This document shows, one piece after another, positions 47,262-48,658 of a DNA stretch of 48,658 nt. The stretch covers positions 1-48,658 of the forward strand of contig CAMCQH010000012.1 in NCBI GenBank assembly GCA_945877035.1. The letters run 5' to 3'. The stretch's first letter is position 1. Every line of letters starts with the position of its first letter. The position numbers were made by a program, and so were the translations under genes. This DNA comes from an uncultured Clostridium sp. (GTDB lineage Bacteria; Bacillota; Clostridia; TANB77; CAG-508). Under the pieces are notes generated by a model, which saw only the letters and a list, made by a program, of their open reading frames with translations, searched no databases and had not been told where the DNA came from.

Positions 47262-48547
47262 TATCTTTCAAACTCCTTTTCTTTATATACAACATTTCCA
47301 TTTACTAATGTATATTTTACTTTACCTTTTAATTTTTTACCAATAAATGGACTATTTTTTGCTTTTGAAACAATCATTTCTTTTGTGTAAACATATTCTT
47401 CATTTGGGTCAAATATTGTTATATCTGCAACTTTTCCAACCTCGATAGAACCTCTATCAATTTTTAATAAATTAGCTGGATTATATGAAGTTAATCTAAC
47501 TAAATCTAAATAACTTAAATCACCAGTATCTACTAAATTCATTATTTCTGCAGATAAAGCTGTTTCAAATCCGATTATTCCATTAGGTGCTTTAGATAAA
47601 TCTTGCATTTTTTCTTCTTCTGAATGAGGAGCATGGTCAGTTATTATGCAATCAATAGTTCCTTCTTTTAAACCTTCAATTATTGCTAATCTATCTTTTT
47701 CTTCTCTTAATGGAGGATTCATTTTTGCATTTGTTCCTGATTTTTTGACTTCATCAACTGTAAATGTAAAGTAATGAGGACATGTTTCACAAGTTATTTT
47801 CACACCTCTTTTTTTAGCATCTTTTATCATATTTTTTGATGTTTTTGTACTAATATGGCAAATATGGGCTCTTACATTATTTGTTTCCGAAATAACAATT
47901 TCTCTTGCAGCCATTATTTCTTCTGCCTCTGGTAGAACACCTTCAACACCTAATTCTTCAGCAACAGGTCCAGCATTTATAGCGCCTTTTGATACAGATT
48001 TTTCTTCACAATGAGATGCAACAAAAGTGCCTAATTTATCAGCTTCTATTATAGCTTGTCTCATAATTCTACTATTTACAACAGGCATTCCATCATCAGA
48101 AAAAGCTATTGCACCAGCATCTTTTAATTCTTTAAAATTAACTAATTCTTCACCTTTTTCACCTTTAGTTACTGATGCATAAGGTAAGATATTACATAAG
48201 TTTACACGTTTACCCTCATCTATTATTTTTTGCAAAATAATAGTGCTATCAGGAGTTGGTTTAGTATTTGGCATAGGACAAATAGTAGTAAAACCACCGG
48301 CAACAGCACTTTTAGCGCCTGTTTCTATAGTTTCTTTATATTCAAAACCAGGTTCTCTCAAATGGCAATGAATATCAATCATTCCAGGCATAATGTATAA
48401 ATTTGTACAATCAATTAAATTATCTACATCTTCAGTAATATTTTTTTCTATTTTTTCGATTTTATCATTTTGAATTAAAACATCATATTTTTCAAAAATA
48501 TTTGTTTTATAGTCTATTAATGTACCATTTTTTAATAGTGTTTTCAT
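47261..48547 (-). CDS. pyrC: Dihydroorotase
   Basis: A 428-aa class I dihydroorotase (amidohydrolase), which closes carbamoyl-aspartate to dihydroorotate. The zinc site HCHLREPG is near the N-terminus, further metal-site His residues lie in ASHCEEKS and AHICHIST, and the catalytic Asp lies in CIITDHAPHSEEEK. The start at 48547 follows AAAGGAGGAATTAT; an in-frame ATG at 48583 lacks a site. First gene of the visible operon; pyrB, carA and carB are not in the window. No PyrR-type attenuator hairpin is visible upstream, within the 110 bp available. Confidence 0.94.
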   Translation of the reverse strand: MKTLLKNGTLIDYKTNIFEKYDVLIQNDKIEKIEKNITEDVDNLIDCTNLYIMPGMIDIHCHLREPGFEYKETIETGAKSAVAGGFTTICPMPNTKPTPDSTIILQKIIDEGKRVNLCNILPYASVTKGEKGEELVNFKELKDAGAIAFSDDGMPVVNSRIMRQAIIEADKLGTFVASHCEEKSVSKGAINAGPVAEELGVEGVLPEAEEIMAAREIVISETNNVRAHICHISTKTSKNMIKDAKKRGVKITCETCPHYFTFTVDEVKKSGTNAKMNPPLREEKDRLAIIEGLKEGTIDCIITDHAPHSEEEKMQDLSKAPNGIIGFETALSAEIMNLVDTGDLSYLDLVRLTSYNPANLLKIDRGSIEVGKVADITIFDPNEEYVYTKEMIVSKAKNSPFIGKKLKGKVKYTLVNGNVVYKEKEFER

Positions 48548-48573
48548 ATAATTCCTCCTTTTCAATTTTTTAT

Positions 48574-48614
48574 ATTCTATCATTTTATAATTTTATTTTC
48601 AACATTAGTGTCAA
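48574..48614 (-). promoter_or_regulatory. Putative promoter(s) of the pyr operon
   Basis: Two overlapping candidates on the minus strand: TTGAAA (48602-48597), 17 bp, TAGAAT (48579-48574); and TTGACA (48614-48609) with TTATAA 18 bp downstream. The start point would lie just before the pyrC ribosome binding site, leaving a very short leader. Confidence 0.45.
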
Positions 48615-48658
48615 GAAGTTTCGGATGAAAATTTTAGAAATTATTATTGATACAATAA

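Noticed and set aside
48548..48658. PyrR-type attenuator or pyrimidine riboswitch upstream of pyrC
   Set aside because: No terminator/antiterminator pair or PyrR box is visible in the 110 bp present, and the leader would be very short. The operon may extend beyond the window's regulatory region.

Overview
The window looks like chromosomal DNA of an AT-rich Gram-positive bacterium, most likely an uncultured gut Clostridia (Bacillota). The standard code is used (TGG for Trp, TGA as stop), Shine-Dalgarno sites are strong (AGGAGG type), and promoters and hairpin terminators are sigma-A-like. The pyrKD-type dihydroorotate dehydrogenase, MerR/AraC/Xre regulators, TnpV and the Nudix/ArsC-type small genes all fit. 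This assignment is inference from gene content; no marker gene fixes the species.

Layout. (1) 1-22.5 kb is a defence island. It starts with a complete type I restriction-modification operon (hsdR, hsdM, hsdS). A tyrosine recombinase and a promoterless second hsdS in inverted orientation follow. The two hsdS copies share inverted repeats of 35 bp and 205 bp, so this is a phase-variable specificity locus. Next come a GmrSD-like DUF262/DUF1524 protein, an AraC-type regulator, a truncated integrase, a KAP P-loop NTPase and a DIP1984-family coiled-coil protein. They are followed by an HTH protein divergent from a MerR regulator plus a VIT/von Willebrand A protein, and by an Xre-Fic protein with two unrecognised downstream genes, the second with a degenerate nuclease-like N-terminus. 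TnpV and an integrase-tail scar close the region. Inverted copies of a 37-39 bp repeat lie at 60-98 and 21997-22033. (2) 22.8-28.1 kb is a co-directional block of housekeeping-like genes: a large protein with a sigma region 4-like motif, an RsmF-like rRNA methyltransferase, PlsC, a diacylglycerol-kinase-type lipid kinase and an ArsC/Spx-family protein. (3) 28.1-44.2 kb is a second accessory island, ending in an excisionase-like gene and a tyrosine integrase beside a tRNA-Arg. (4) 44.5-48.6 kb is the pyrimidine operon pyrC-pyrF-pyrK-pyrD on the minus strand, core genome.

The most interesting part is 30.0-42.1 kb. A leucine-rich-repeat/transglutaminase-like protein, a second LRR-like protein, a 667-aa protein of unknown function, a protein resembling HopA1-type effectors and an HExxH metalloprotease-like protein are interleaved with three paralogous proteins of about 150 aa. 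An ABC half-transporter and a coupled 119-aa protein sit in the middle. Several of the large proteins share a short C-terminal segment around TKAERE. Inference: enzyme-like effectors, each with a dedicated small partner, and a dedicated exporter. I do not recognise it as a named system.

Several intergenic regions carry strong secondary structure that the genes do not explain (13576-13740, 28150-28420, 28647-28689, 29808-29887). Two scars near 22.6 kb and 44.4 kb each pair an integrase-like C-terminal tail with a tRNA anticodon-loop sequence, suggesting repeated integration at tRNA genes.
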